From assembly GCA_025765595.1 (NCBI GenBank), contig JAIVFH010000119.1, positions 1 through 64,000 on the forward strand: a stretch of 64,000 nt of DNA, written 5' to 3'. The notes under the pieces are model-generated. The model did not search any database, had not been told where the DNA came from, and worked only from the letters and a program-made list of their open reading frames with translations. Shown here piece after piece: positions 23,103 to 35,540 of this stretch (its first letter is position 1; each line of letters starts with the position of its first letter). The position numbers and the translations under genes are program-made. This DNA comes from Obelidium mucronatum. Its lineage: Eukaryota; Chytridiomycota; Chytridiomycetes; Chytridiales; Chytriomycetaceae.

Positions 23103-23396
23103 TATAGCTTGGCAATGACGTTTCTACCGACACTTGACTTATGCTAGAGACATCGCTGATTGCAGAACTTGCGGATTCAGACCAGGCAATACGCGTTATA
23201 GAAAGCAACAACAAGAATATCATTCTAGGTTACGAAGATCCCGAACATCACCAACATGAGCCAACATGTGAAAATCTCGCACTGAATACTCAGGTATTTT
23301 TACAAGACAACAAATAAAAGAATAGATTCTATAGTACAACTCAAAAAAGATAAACAAAAAAAATCACCCAATAATCTCACTCGTCGTCATCGTCAT
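23103..23396. repeat. Segmental direct repeat, copy B, with orphan signal-peptide start
   Basis: Second copy of the 21578-21896 segment. It contains a minus-strand ATG at 23223 followed by the same signal peptide and 39 of the first 40 residues as the secreted two-repeat protein, then diverges at 23103 and stops. At its right end it overlaps the genuine 3' end of the minus-strand gene ending at 23364. The orphan start is a broken gene fragment with a promoter. Confidence 0.9.
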
Positions 23397-26100
23397 CAGT
23401 GTGCCTTTTTCGCAGACACTTTCCTTGGCCGCCGAGTCAATCGCGGTTTCTCCAACCCTTTTCCCTTTGCATTCTCCTCCGCTTCCGTGGTATCCTTCCT
23501 CCTCCTCCACCCACCCACCATCCCGCGTTTCCTCCAGCCAATCATTCAACTTCCGCGTCTTGGCCTCTCGAATCACATCCCCCACCAAAACACAAAACAT
23601 TGGCCACGATTCACACCTCTCCAACCGCACATCCAACTCAGCAACCGTATTCTTTCCAAACTTTCTTGAAAGCACCACTGACACCAACTCAACCGCGTCC
23701 TTCAACACCGTCAAAGATTCACACGCGTCTTTTTCGCGTTTCACGACAGTTGTGCTTTTAGGGAGAGTTCCCATGAGTGGGAGGAGTTCCTTGATGCGTG
23801 ACTTGGCTACTTTGATGCACTGCTTTTCAAACTCTTTTGCTGTTGTTTGTGGTGTTAGCTGCTGCTGATGTTGATGTGGGTCCCAAGTCCTTTTCAGCCG
23901 ACTTTGCCGCAGATTTGGTAGTGGCTTGTCGTATTCTACTGCGTAGTCCAATCGCGCTTACCGCAGACGCCAGGCTATCAGATGAAGCGTTCATCTCGCT
24001 TTCTGGCATTCCAGTCGTTGTTTGATTTTGCAGCTTGCTCCTCCTCTGGTTGTTGTTGTTGCTGTTGAACCAATCCCAATTGACTCATCCACTGCCCAAA
24101 CGCTTGGAACCCAGCATCGACTTCAAATTCTGAATCCACCAGGTCTGCAGTTTCAGTATGCTTCCCATGCTCTCTTGAGGCCTGGGGCGGGCAGGTGGAC
24201 TTCCTAGTTGTTCGGTAAAGTGATCACGGATTGTTGTGAGGAGTTCGCGTTCGCGGTTGCCGCGGTCGCTTAGAGATCGAATGAAGGATTTAAAGAGTTG
24301 CATTGACCCGATAAATGTGTATCGAGACGGTATACTTTGGGTCCCTTGAGAAGACAATGTTTCTGAGGAATCTTCAGGTGTTGACTGATGATGACGATGA
24401 AGCGTCAGATTGAAGTAGGGCATGTGTCGAGTCAACCAAGATTCCAGCGACCCGATACCTTTGATTCTGGGGATCCCTTGTTTTTCTGTGCTGAATCACC
24501 GCTCTCTGTCCTCCGGCTTACCATTCTTTTGAATCCCGTCCACAACCATCTCACTTGAAATCTCCCTTTTCAGTGACACGCGCTTCGACAGCACCATCCA
24601 ACCACAAACGACTGCTCATCAGAATACCCCAAATCAATCCACAAATACAAGGCCCCATTCCGATCATACCCGAGTTTCCGCGGTACCACCCATCCGCACC
24701 TTTGTTGGCATTGCGAATCAGTTTCAGTTTCAGTTCTTCTCCCGTTTTCTCAAACCCGTGGAATTCAATCGCGTATTGTTGGAGAATCGTGGTTTTCGCT
24801 TCCATATCGCGTTTGTAGTTTTCGAGCCCGTGTGTGGATTCTTTGAGTCTCTTTTCGTAGTGTATGCGTTCATCGGGAGATAAAACGCGACCAGAAGAAC
24901 TCTAATAAAAAAAACCATTTAAATACACATACAGGGAAGTACCAAATAAAAAAAAGAAAAACTACTCAACATCAGCCCCCAAAACCCCCTTCACCTCCTC
25001 CACAACCTTCTCCAACTCCTCCACCGCTTTCCCAACCCCCCCGACCTCACCCTCCAAATTCCGAATCAACAGCCTCAACTCTCTCTGCCGATGCGTATTC
25101 ATGTACTTGTTTTTCCGCAACGTGTCTGTTTCCTCCATGGCCGCATGCACAGCCTCATGGAACTTTTTTTGCGCTTGCACAGATGTAATAAGGGATGTGA
25201 ACGCGGCCGCGTGGAACGGCGCCGGGATCGTGAGGAATTCCATTTGACTGAATATTTTGCACAGGTACCGCGCGTCGATAATGTAGGCGCCGAAACTTGT
25301 GGATGCTGTGATGGAGCAGGCAAAGTGGTGGGAGAGGTGGGCGGGTACGTCGATTAGTTCGGGGCGGGAGAGGAAGCGGGCACGTGGGTATATGAATACT
25401 AGGATCGAGTGGTAGATGGAGAGGAGGCGGGAGTAGTTGGAGGAGAGGTTGTAGATTAGTTTCTCAAAGTTGCCTATTTTTTTTTTTTTCGTGGACAACA
25501 AGAAAAAGAATGTGAGTTGAATTGAAATCATTACAGAAAACTTTTTTTTTTTGGACGAACCTAATGTGAAAGTGTGTGCATCTTTCAATCCAAACAAATC
25601 AAGTCCAAACTCCCGCAAGAAATCAACAACGGAAAGAAGATCTAACGATTCAAGCAGAGATAAGCGTCGGTTCTGGCGCTCCACATATTGTTTGTCCAGT
25701 ACAATCCCGCCATCAGGAATGGTAGCGGTACCAGCTGCAGCAGTTTGCGCCTTTTTGTTGGGGTTGTCCTCCTTTGCACTCGCAACAGACTTGAGATCGC
25801 TTTTTGAATCATCCCCATTATCATTGTCGTTGCCATCATCTGGCTTTTCTGAAACAGCCGCCACAGACTTATCATCCTTTTCAAATTGTCCTTCCAAACC
25901 TTTTTGCCGTCGCCATTTTCAACAGCAGCCGTGGAACCCGGAGAACCCCCTTCCTCTTTCCTTCCAGCCGCCACCGCTGGCTGACTCGCAAAGTCCGGAA
26001 TAACCTCCAACGCAGCACCCCGCACAGCCGTCAACGCAACCAACGGATGCGCCACCGCCAACAACAAGGGATCCAAATCCTCTCCAATACAAACCCGTTT
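23364..26100 (-). CDS. Large unknown protein, coding spread over several frames
   Basis: Protein-like sequence runs down the minus strand but I do not recognise the family. Recognisable pieces in order: a segment with DLDPLLLAVAHPLVAL (about 26070), an Asp/Lys/Ser-rich stretch, a helical block QYVERQNRRLSLLE..VDFLREFGLDLF (about 25560-25690), a block with LIYNLSSNYSRLL and ITASTSFGAYIIDARYL (25210-25470), a coiled coil near 24970-25150, RVLSPDERIHYEKRL (about 24880), GADGWYRGNSG (about 24690) and a C-terminal helical region ending EIIG at 23364. Several junctions use GT..AG introns (one GTTGAG donor at 24964), others need a skipped or missing base (for example the A5 run near 25912). The block downstream of 24480 may still be the same gene. 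It may also be continuous with the AT-hook part upstream. No membrane helix is obvious. Confidence 0.4.
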
Positions 26101-27952
26101 AGAATTCGAATGCTGCGACTGTGTTGCTGTTGCTGCTGCTGCAGCTGCAGACTATTCCCACCTTGCTCATCAACCCCACCAACACCACCACCAGTCGGAA
26201 GCATAATCTGTACATCCGGTAAACTATCCATAGACCCCCCGAAATCATGCATCGACGCTTCAACAACATAATTACTCCCACTCATCAACGAATCAACACT
26301 CTGTGTGCTCTCAAGACGAGACTTTTTCTTTGGTGGTGGTGGTGGCACTGGGTGAGTACTTGCACCATAGGGAAGCTCTGGTGGTGCTGCTGTTGTTGTT
26401 GAAGGTTTTCATACCCACTTGCTCCAGAACTCCCACGCATATCGGGATAGCTTCCCGCGTTGCAGCGTGTTCAAGGAATTGGAGTTGTCGCGCTATATCT
26501 ACTTTTGATGGGCGGCCTCTTTTCTTGGGGAGCAGGCGTGAGGGGTCTTCGATTTGGGTGGGGTCGACGAGGCCGTAAGGTTGTCCTGAATAGGTTCGAG
26601 AGGGTGGTGGTGGTGGGTCCTGGTGTTGTTGGTGTGTGGTGGTGTTGGTGCTGCTTTTGTTGTTGATGCTGTTGATGCTGCGGCTGCGGCTGCGGCTGAT
26701 GATGTTGTTGCTGTTGGTTTGAAAACAAGTGTTGTTGATGCTGACGAGGTGAATTTGCGATCCGAAAATCATCAGCAGGTATCACAAACTCTCGCGAAGG
26801 CTGATACTGGTGATGCTTCGGCGGAGATTGTTGGAGCTGCGTTTGCTGTTGATGTTGCTGCTGCTGTTGTTGGTGTTGTAGTCTTGGGTTCGGTAACTGT
26901 GTGGCTTGATATCCCGGTGGAGGAGGCAAACCGTAAAAGGGTGGGGCCGATGGTAGCGTTGCTTTCGCTGGTTGCGGGGAATCCACCCGAGTTGTAAATG
27001 TGGTTGGGTATTCTCTGCTGTATGAATCTGACGATTGTGGTTGATTGTTGTATGAAATCTGCGGTTGCGGATGACTATTTGCGGGATTTGACAGCGGCGA
27101 TGGGTTCGGCATACGTTGATTCACGGGAGGTGAACGATGTGCTGCTGGTGGTGGTGGCAGAGATTGAGATGGCAGCTGTGATTGTGTTGTAGCATACGGT
27201 TGCTGGTTTGAAAACGACTGCTGACTTCCATTATAACTCTGAAACCCTTTCGGAGGAGGCAAAGTTGGGCTCCGCGGCTGGATAAAAGAATAGGAGGAGG
27301 AGGAAGACGGCAGCTGCGGTTGGGCACTCTGAACAGCCGTATACGATTGAAATCCTCCTGCAGACTGAAGATTCGATGATTGTGATTGCGAAGGATACGA
27401 CGGATTATACGTCGATAATGATGGGATCAATGGTTCGTTTTGTTGTTGTACAAACGACGCCAAATTAGGCAAACTCTGCTGCACAGGCTGCTGTGACGAA
27501 TAAGAGGATTGAACCATTCCCTGTGGAAGCGGCAAGGAGTTTCGTGGGTATGACTGTTGTGCATCGTAGTATCCAGTCTTGTTGTTTGGGTTTATTGATT
27601 GGTACGACACCTGACTTGCCGAAACCGAAATAGGGCTACTGCTGGTGTTAGATTGGCCGGGCTAAGGTTGGAAAAGAGTCGAGGGGATGAGTCTGGATGA
27701 GGGACACATCAAATTTATAATGAGATAAAAAAAATAGGAGACCTGTGGGAGGGTGGGGCTACTGGTAGGCTGCTGACCAAAGGCACCGCCGCCGGCCATT
27801 CCCTGAGGAGCTGCAGGAAACTGCTGAAGCGGCGGCAAGCGGCTCTGGCCGTGGCTATTCTGAGGAAACGTCTGGTTGTTCATGCTTCCCTCTTGTTTAG
27901 CGTACAAAAGACTTTGACTGATTAAACAGTCTTTGAGTTCAGACAATTTCAA
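26100..27952 (-). CDS. Gln/Pro-rich AT-hook protein, likely nuclear
   Basis: The N-terminal block (L-S-E-L-K-D-C-L then YAKQEGSMNNQTFPQN) is the most conserved-looking part; a short intron near 27660-27740 follows, then a long low-complexity Gln/Ser/Pro/His region (26,650-27,600). An AT hook, KKRGRPSKVD (about 26515), is followed by a short helix IARQLQFLEHAATR. Downstream are an acidic/Gln segment and P-P-P-P-P-K-K-K-S-R basic cluster (about 26330). The AT hook binds the minor groove of AT-rich DNA, so a chromatin or transcription role is inferred. The frame changes at least three times (a CCC run near 26600, near 26465 and near 26375), so one continuous protein needs single-base corrections. 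It may continue into the unknown coding stretch downstream, giving one protein of over 1300 residues. Start codon uncertain: no ATG precedes the conserved block in frame; 27892 is the first. Confidence 0.5.
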
Positions 27953-28526
27953 AGTCCGATTATTTCAATGGGTCCCTGGATAGTGGCTCCGGAAAAAAAG
28001 ACTGGTATGGAAGGCCAAGAATTTGTCAAGGCGATCGAAACCCTTTTGCAGATTCGTTTTTCAAAGTAACAAAAAAAGAGACACGGTCAAAAAAAGGGAA
28101 AATTGATGTTTTTGAAAAAATTTCACGTGATTTTTTCTTGCTCTGAAAAAAAGTGCTATTTTTTGAAATGCGAAAAAGACAGAAAAAAGGTGATTTTAAG
28201 CAAAATAAAAAGCACCAAAGAAGTGAACAAGCCAGAGACTACATACAAGTGTCAAAAAGCGGAATAGCTGTCCGGATTCTTAATAGTTTTAGAGCCGATT
28301 GTTGGTAGATCAGATACAAGCCGCATAAAATCATGAAATGATAATGTCAATGCACAAAGTACAACAGCGTATTTAATTATTACACATGCTACCACAAATA
28401 CTCAAACAGCTCAAGCTTCCCTATTCAATCATTGGGCGAAACACAATCCCAAAAAAATCCTCTACACAAGTCACACGAAAATACACATTACTCACAACCC
28501 ACTTCCAAAAAAAAAAACGAACTAGT
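27953..28526. other. Intergenic, AT-rich, no gene seen
   Basis: About 570 bases between the 5' end of the AT-hook gene and the 3' end of the SFP1-like gene. Rich in short A runs (for example 28,100-28,200). Must contain the promoter of the AT-hook gene; no RNA gene or conserved reading frame was recognised. Confidence 0.6.
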
Positions 28527-31500
28527 TCACTTGGTCCGTAAACTTCTACGTCTCGATAACGGAACATCATCTTCCTCATCACTCTCTTCTTCATCATCAT
28601 CGTCATCATCCTCTCGCGTTTCCACATCAACTATTTCATCTTCGTCAAAAATCAAGCTGGTTTCTACCGATCGCCGCCGCTTGTTTCCATGAATCTTGTA
28701 TTTTTCATCATCATCATCAATGTCCATGTTTGTGTGGCTACTTGTTGAGTCGTTGTCATCGCCATCCTCTTCACCATCCGTCATTGGAGAAGGACTTTTT
28801 CGTTTCCGGACGTTTTTGACAGTCCGGAAACTGATTCCTTTCCTACTTTGGTACTATTTTTGGATGCTCGCTTTTCCTTTGGATAACCGTGATCGTGATG
28901 TTCCCTCTTGTTGTACATCGGGAACCTCAAATCCAACAAGGATATTACGATGCTCTGCTTCGGCAACAAGCGATGCATGGACTGTTCGAACGTGATACTA
29001 AAAAAACAAGAGTATAAGGAACAGTTCAAAGAACCTAAAATAAAATAGAATAAAAACAAAACACACCTTATATCCTGCTACATTCTTGAAATTCTTATCA
29101 CATGATCCCAAAAAGCACACAATCGGCCTCTCCTCATCCCCAACCGTCGTGGAAAAAACAGGCGCCACTACAGCCGCCGAAGCCGCAGCAACAGCAGCCG
29201 GAACAACATCAGTTGTTTGCGTCACATCATCATCTTCTCCATCCTCACCATCCACTCCATCACCTCCCAAACCACCCACACCAACTCCCCCAACTCCTCC
29301 CACATACAATAGAGATGGAATCCCATACCCATCGCTGTGAAACCGATTCAAATGGTATTTTACACCATTCGCATTCTTGTAGTCTTTCCCACATGCAGGA
29401 CAAACATACCGCTTCTCCGTGCTTCCTTCAGGTATCACAGATAAAAGACCTAGTCGGAGTCTGCGCCTGTAAGACGGCCCGCTGGATTCTTTGGTTGAAT
29501 CGGTTCCATTTAGTTTATCCAATGACACAGGTGATAGCAATGGATCTGAGTGGGGCTCATCCATGCCACTGGCCGCGGTGCTTGTTTCGGCAGTCGGTGA
29601 AGGAAGTGTTGCTGAAGTTGGGTGTGTTCTGGGCACAGGAATGGGTAGAGTTGGAACTGCTCGCCGTTTGGCGTTATTTGCGGCAATTGCCACAATGGAG
29701 GATATGATATTGGCGGTAGTTAGACCCATAGTATTAGCTTCTCTCATGGGTACAAGAATTTCTGCTGTTTCCGATTCAGGGCATGATGATAACGCCGCTG
29801 AGGGGGGTGTCGGTGAGGTCGAAGCAGGTAATGATGGCGTAGAGCAGTAGTCCAGCTTCTTTCTACGTTCATCATCTGCGAGTTTCTGGAGCTGAACTTG
29901 AAGTTTGGCATGTAGTTGCCGGTGGAGTGACTTGTTTTCTTCAGCAACAACCAAAATCCGAGGTCTCCGATGATTCCTCGACTTTCACATCAATTTCGGA
30001 ATCTTTCGATTTGGTAGGTGACGTCTGTCATGGAATAACAAAAGAACGTTAAGCAATCAAAAAACAACGGTTATCAGCCAAACATACCTCGTCAATTGAT
30101 TCTACTTTTCCACTTTCGTCAGCCACATCCAGTATAGGAGTCTCATTCATTTCAGCATCTCGACTGGCTGCTGCTGGGGCCACAGATATCCGTGTCTTCC
30201 GTGATGAAGTCTTTGGAGAAGACCGCTTCTTTTTGTTTTCCTTTTCCGACGACGGTTCAGCAGCAGGAGCCAAATCAACATCCTCTGTCTCTTCAACAGT
30301 TTCCGGGGCGGTTGTTGTTGTAGATGCAGCCTTGGTTGGTGGCTTCTTTCGACTTTTCTTTGGTTTTGCAGTAGCTTTAGCTGACGGGGCAGGTTGTACC
30401 GGTTCGGCCAAATCCATGACATCCAACCGATCTTCAACTATAGCTTTGCCTTCGTCGATTATATCGGTCTTCTCGGCGGCAGCCTCTTGTGGGGCATTCT
30501 CGGATTTTTCTTCTTGAGTATTCACAGAGTCTGCAACAATCCCCACCAACGTTTCGGTCACAGTGGGATTGACGGAATCGGTTGGCACAATAGTTTCCTG
30601 GTCAACGACTTGCATTGCATCAACAAAAGCATCAGCCTCTGAACTTAAAGGGGTGGACGGGGCAAGAGGTTCAGGCACATCTTCCAGGGCCGGTTGCGTC
30701 ACTTCATCATCAACTGTGGTGGTTGCTTCCACAGAATCTTCTTGGTCAACGCCAACCATGGCATCAGTCTCTTCACCCTCTCCAACCCCTTCATCACCGC
30801 CTTCAAAACCAGCCACTTGCTCAAGCTGCTGCCCTTGATCCTCCTCTTCCCCAGATTCATCTCCCAAAATATCACACCCAAATTCGTCCATCCCCCATCC
30901 TTCTTCCCTCCCACCTTCACCATCCGTCGCCACAAAGGCTTTCCTCCTGCGGATCAGTCGCAACCACAGCAGTACTTGGCCTCCTCTTCTTCTGCCGCGA
31001 CCTCACTGTACTCCGCCCTTTCCGACTCCTCGCTCCGACTCTTCACAGAACCAGCGTCATCACCATTCAAAACCGCCGCAGAGCTAATACCAACCCCGCC
31101 AACATCGCCATACACTCCTTGCCGCATCAGATAAGGGAACGCTGCCGCCGCTTCAGCTGCATCAAAATATCCTCCCCCCGTCGCCCCAGCAACACCTACA
31201 CCAACAAATATCTCATCCGGCCGCAACTTTTTCCGTGGCCGACCACGTCCTCGCTTCACTGGAACGCCGTCCGGCCCGATAATCATTGTTGGAGTGTTTC
31301 TGGGATGCGTTGATGTTGCTGCCGCTGCTGTTGGGGCCGCGCCGTTGGAAGGAGTTTGGAACGCTTTTTGGATGTTCAGGTATAGTTCAGTGGTGCTGCT
31401 GGCGGAGGCGCCTGTTGTGTCGCGGAGACGGCGGCGCATGGCTGCGGCTGCAGCGGGTCCGAGGTCTTGAATTACAGCTTTCGTCGATTGTTGGGGGTTG

Positions 31501-33377
31501 GGGTGGTGGAGCGGTTGTGGTGTTGGTTGGCTCGTCTCCTGGGTTGTTGTTATGGATTGACTGCGGTGGGCTTAAGGGATGGTCTGGCGTGGTTGAGGAT
31601 GTCGTTGATGCGGAGGATTCGTTTGTTGTTACAGTTTGGAGAGTTGAGGCCACACGGGGAGGTATTCTGAGTTTCACGCGGATAGCTGGTTGTTGTTGTT
31701 GTCGGGGTGTCCCTGGCTCTGATGTTGACTCCAAACCCTGAAGTTGTGGGATCAGATGTCTTGGAGGTGGAGGGAGGTACTTTGGGTGGGTGGGTGGTAG
31801 CAAGTAGCGGTTTAACTTGGGACGACCACGCTTTCGTCGCTCTTGGAGGTCATGGACGGGTGAAAATGAATATTGGGATTGAGGGGCTGCTGCCCTAAGT
31901 TGTCGAGGGGCGTATATGTCGATTACAGGCGTTGGAGTCGCCTACTGCTGCCGTCAAATTTGTCGAAGGACCTGGATTTGATGCCCGAGATGCAGTCACC
32001 GAGTCCATAACAAACGAGTCTTCGTCATCACAGTTTTCATAATCAAGTTCACTGCTGTCCGAGTCACTGTCACTATCCATCTGTTGCCCGATGCTTTCAT
32101 CGTCCAGCTTTCCAAACAGCGAAGTGTTGATGTTATCGACAGTGAAATCTTTGTTTGGTTCCAGGGTTTCTCCAAAATCAATCCGAATGTCTTTCAAAGC
32201 TGCATGGTCCGACGACATAGGGACAGGAGAGGTGGCAATGCTCTTCATAGAATCCACTGTTGCCAGTTCCGAGGGTGGAACTACCGGTGACTCAGCTTCA
32301 TCGGAAACAACAATGACTCCATCATCTGACTCGTCTGACGGAAACGACAAAATGGGCGGTAGAATGCAGTCAACAGCTGAAGTCGGTAGTGATCATGGTG
32401 GGCATGAGTATTCCCGGTTCGTGTGATGGTGGGAGGGCTAGTACGGGAGAAAGCAGCCCATCGATATCCCGGGCTGGTAACGTAAGTACAGGAGATAGCA
32501 TCGCACCGATAGCTATTGGAGCTTTCGATCGAGGAGGTACAGGGGGGCTTATACGCATTGTTTCAACGTAGTGAATTGCTGCAAGAAGAGCTGGGTCATG
32601 AGAGAGGGACTGCGAACCAGTGTTTGTTGAAGAACCAGAGCTTTCAAAGACTCCAATTGGCTTCATTGCATTCTTGAAGAAATCGGCTGCCTCAGTCAAG
32701 TCATCATCCCCAGAACACATGTTGCTGTCCAGCTTGAGTTCTTCGGATAAGGAAGCGCCAATACTACTCATTGTTTCGTCGTCGTCGAATCCCACTTTCA
32801 TATCCTCATCAATATCAATAGCCTCGTTAGCGGGTTGAGAAGGTGGATTGACACCACTCGTGGAACAATCACTGGACCTCCGCGATAAAGAAGAAGCGCT
32901 CAATTCAATCGATAACTTTGATGGCAATGGAACTGGGCTTAATACGGCTGGGGCTTTACAGGTTCGAAGCTCCAAAATAGAGGCCAAAGCAGCCATGCTG
33001 GCACCCCCGTGAAACATTTCACCATGCAACTGAAGCTGATGCAGATCCTTCAAATGAAATCCGCAGCAGTATAGGTCTTTGCAAAAATCGCGCTCCGTAT
33101 TCGAGTTTGAGTCAGGGGACTGATTTGAAGGGGTTGATGCAGCCCGATGCCGTTTCAATGGAAAGTGCGGTGAATGCAAATGCTGATGGGTATGCTGATG
33201 GTGGCTGTGATGCGGCGAGCCCGGACTCATTGGCGCTGACGAGTTCAACATCATGTTTGTTTGCAGAGGCGACAGTGGGGCAGTGTTTGACGGGTTCGAT
33301 CCAGCGGCCGGAGAAGCGCCGTTGGCCATCGCAGAAACGGCAGAGGCAGCGGCCGTTGCCTTAATCAGCGAGAGCAT
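28527..33377 (-). CDS. SFP1-like C2H2 transcription regulator with AT hooks
   Basis: Coding runs from about ATG 33377 (MLSLIKATAAAS; an upstream GC-rich in-frame extension to 33509 lacks ATG) to 28527. The first finger, D-F-C-K-D-L-Y-C-C-G-F..LHQLQLHGEMFH (about 33010-33090), has the unusual spacing of the first finger of yeast SFP1. Two AT hooks follow: RKRGRPKLNR (about 31830) and KRGRGRPRKK (about 31240). Two further fingers of the SFP1 type are YVCPACGKDYKNANGVKYHLNRFH (split by Y-K-N-x-N-G, about 29355-29412) and CFLGSCDKNFKNVAGYK, the latter spliced at 29067 to Y-H-V-R-T-V-H (about 28990). Long acidic tracts near 28560-28780 and 32050 may activate or bind chromatin. SFP1 controls ribosome biogenesis and growth in yeast; the same role here is inference. 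Single-base shifts are needed near 32385 and 31935. The distance between fingers (about 3.7 kb) is far greater than in SFP1. Confidence 0.7.
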
Positions 33378-33509
33378 CGCGGGCGTCTGTCTGTGTTTGT
33401 TGTTGTTGGGTGTGGTTAGCGAGTGACAATTTGTTGTTTTGGCGCCTGCGCCCGCCGCCCGTCCGGACTCGCCGCCCGCCGCCGCCGCCGCCGCGCCATG
33501 CCTGGACAA

Positions 33510-34739
33510 GCGCCCTGCGCCGCCCGGACAAGCCGCCGCGTGTCCGGACGAACGAGTCGCACGCCTAGGCGCCGCGGACCAGCACGCCGCCAGAGTCCGG
33601 CTAGCCGCTGCCGCCTCTACGCGCGCTGGCTGATCTTACTTACATTGGAGGTGGCAAGCCGCTTTGCTTGTTTGCTGTGTCGTTCGTTGGTTGGTCCGTG
33701 AGTGCTCCCGCTGCTGAGTGTTGGGTGTGTTGTCCTAAGCGCCACGTGTCCGTTAGTTTTCCCGCTGACAACACCGCCACGCTGTTCTTTACTCACAGCG
33801 AAACCAAAAACACTAAACAAATCGCGTATGTTCGAGTCCGTTGCTTTGCTGCCGTCGATTGCCGCTGTGTTCGTTGGAAAAATGCAAACCCAAAAGATGG
33901 TGAAAATTTTCACCCAAAAACACAGCACGAGCACAAAGGTTCCACTGCATTCTAATTGTGAGCTGTAATTTACAGAGAATGTTTGAAGATGACGGCGGCA
34001 TGAATGGGTGGTGAAATCAACGGTGGGCGTCTCTGAAGGCTGTGGTTTACAACTGGAATCAGTGGGGAACTGAAAAAGATAATTCGTACATCAACGAAAA
34101 TGGACAGAACAAAGCTGAATGTTGTGACTCGATTTTCAATAATGGTCCAGTCAATTGTCGGGCAGAGGCTGGATAGATTGACTGTATTAGAAATAATATT
34201 CACTAAGTAAGTCTTGTTGAATAAAAGCTCACACATGAAGCGATGGCTTTGATGAAAGATATGCGACATGGTGCAGTTTAAATAATAATCTTCTTGTCGT
34301 CAGACTGCTGGATCGTACTGTGTGCGTTGGTTGGTTGTGCTGGTTTTGTACAAATTATGAATATTCGGTATTCTATGGCAATAAATAATACCAAGGCATA
34401 GGAATCTGCTTCAATAATTCACTTTGATTGATCTGATATGTATGTAATTGCTGCACAAGGTGGTGAGTATTTTTTCGCAAGTGAATCGACAGCCAATATA
34501 CTCACAAAATCAGCGACGTTTCCACCACAGTCTGAGCATTAAAGTCTTAGCAATAAGTGACCGTTTCATTAGATTCCAGCTGCTGTCGAGGCTAATGCAG
34601 TCTGTTGACTGCGTTGCAGGACTTGTCACTTTTTTATTTTTTTTTCTCGCTTATTCTTTTTTCCAACTCCTGCAACCAACATTTCTGATTACCTTCAACT
34701 CACAAGCGAACAAGGAACAATTCAAGGAAATTTATAAAA
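33510..34739. other. Long intergenic region, GC-rich at one end
   Basis: About 1.2 kb upstream of the SFP1-like gene. The first 150 bases (33430-33600) are very GC-rich and full of cgcc units, probably the promoter or first untranslated exon. Beyond this, several open frames of 60-100 codons exist on both strands (for example minus 33970-34269) but none resembles a family I know, so I do not call them genes. Confidence 0.5.
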
Positions 34740-35457
34740 ATGGACCAAGCAACTCAATTGTATTTCTCCATGCCAACCATTATCGACTTCAATCCCGTCC
34801 ATAAAAGGTTGTATCAACTGCACGTTGAAGAAGAAACATGAGTTAAAAATTGTATACAGAATGTGGGTTTTTTGCCACTCTTTCCTTGGAGTTTCGCGTC
34901 TTTGACAATGCCCTGCAAATTTCTTCGTCAGATCCATCAGAATCCACCACAATCATCACTTGATGAAAATTCAAGCACATCTTCAAGTGGTTTGGGTAGC
35001 ACTGACTCTGATCTTTTCTTCTCAGTCATCGAACCGTCGAAGGCAATCAGTTACTCTTCACAGGCCACCTTCGCTGTCGACAATCGCAGAGTCTTGTGCC
35101 GCCGTCTACTATAGCAAACGAAAACGATTTCGATGATTCTCTGGGGACAGTGGAGACTGTCGGCAGACCAACTTGAATGGCGGTTAACACCCCATCTTGG
35201 TCCAGAACAGAGCGTTCTTTATTCTACATGAGAACATCGTCTTTCGGAATATTGATTCGGTAGGCAGAGACGTTGCAGCAACTCTTCCAGGTTACGCCAA
35301 GACGAAAAGCGATAATTCGACTCCATCTTCAATGGTTTGTGTAGAATCTGAGAGACGGTTTGTGAATAATTGGTTGGATCCAACATCATGAACGTGCTGC
35401 TGAAATAAAGGCAAAAAAAAAAAGAACGGCACAAAAGGCAAAAGAACAAAACAAACT
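34740..35457 (+). CDS. Possible spliced small gene, unrecognised
   Basis: From ATG 34740 the frame reads [24 protein letters not shown] and then stops; neighbouring segments in other frames look protein-like: [19 protein letters not shown] (about 34862), [18 protein letters not shown] (about 35173) and a C-terminal basic coiled coil [18 protein letters not shown] (about 35400-35450) ending at TAA. Short introns could join them but I could not fix every junction, and single-base errors are common in this window. Family unknown; the basic tail suggests nucleic-acid binding. Low confidence. Confidence 0.25.
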
Positions 35458-35540
35458 TATTCGAAGATAATAAATCGCTTCTGTCAATTATTTGGGAGAT
35501 TGCATATTTTTATTGTCGGATTCCGATTTGTTCCGAAAAC

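Noticed and set aside
32370..33509. Start of SFP1-like gene at 33509
   Set aside because: The codon there is TTG and the upstream part is Ala/Gly-rich GC sequence; the first ATG in frame is 33377.
34448..34804. Plus-strand open frame of 118 codons with hydrophobic part
   Set aside because: No family resemblance, poor coding character and a T-rich stretch that creates the hydrophobic look.
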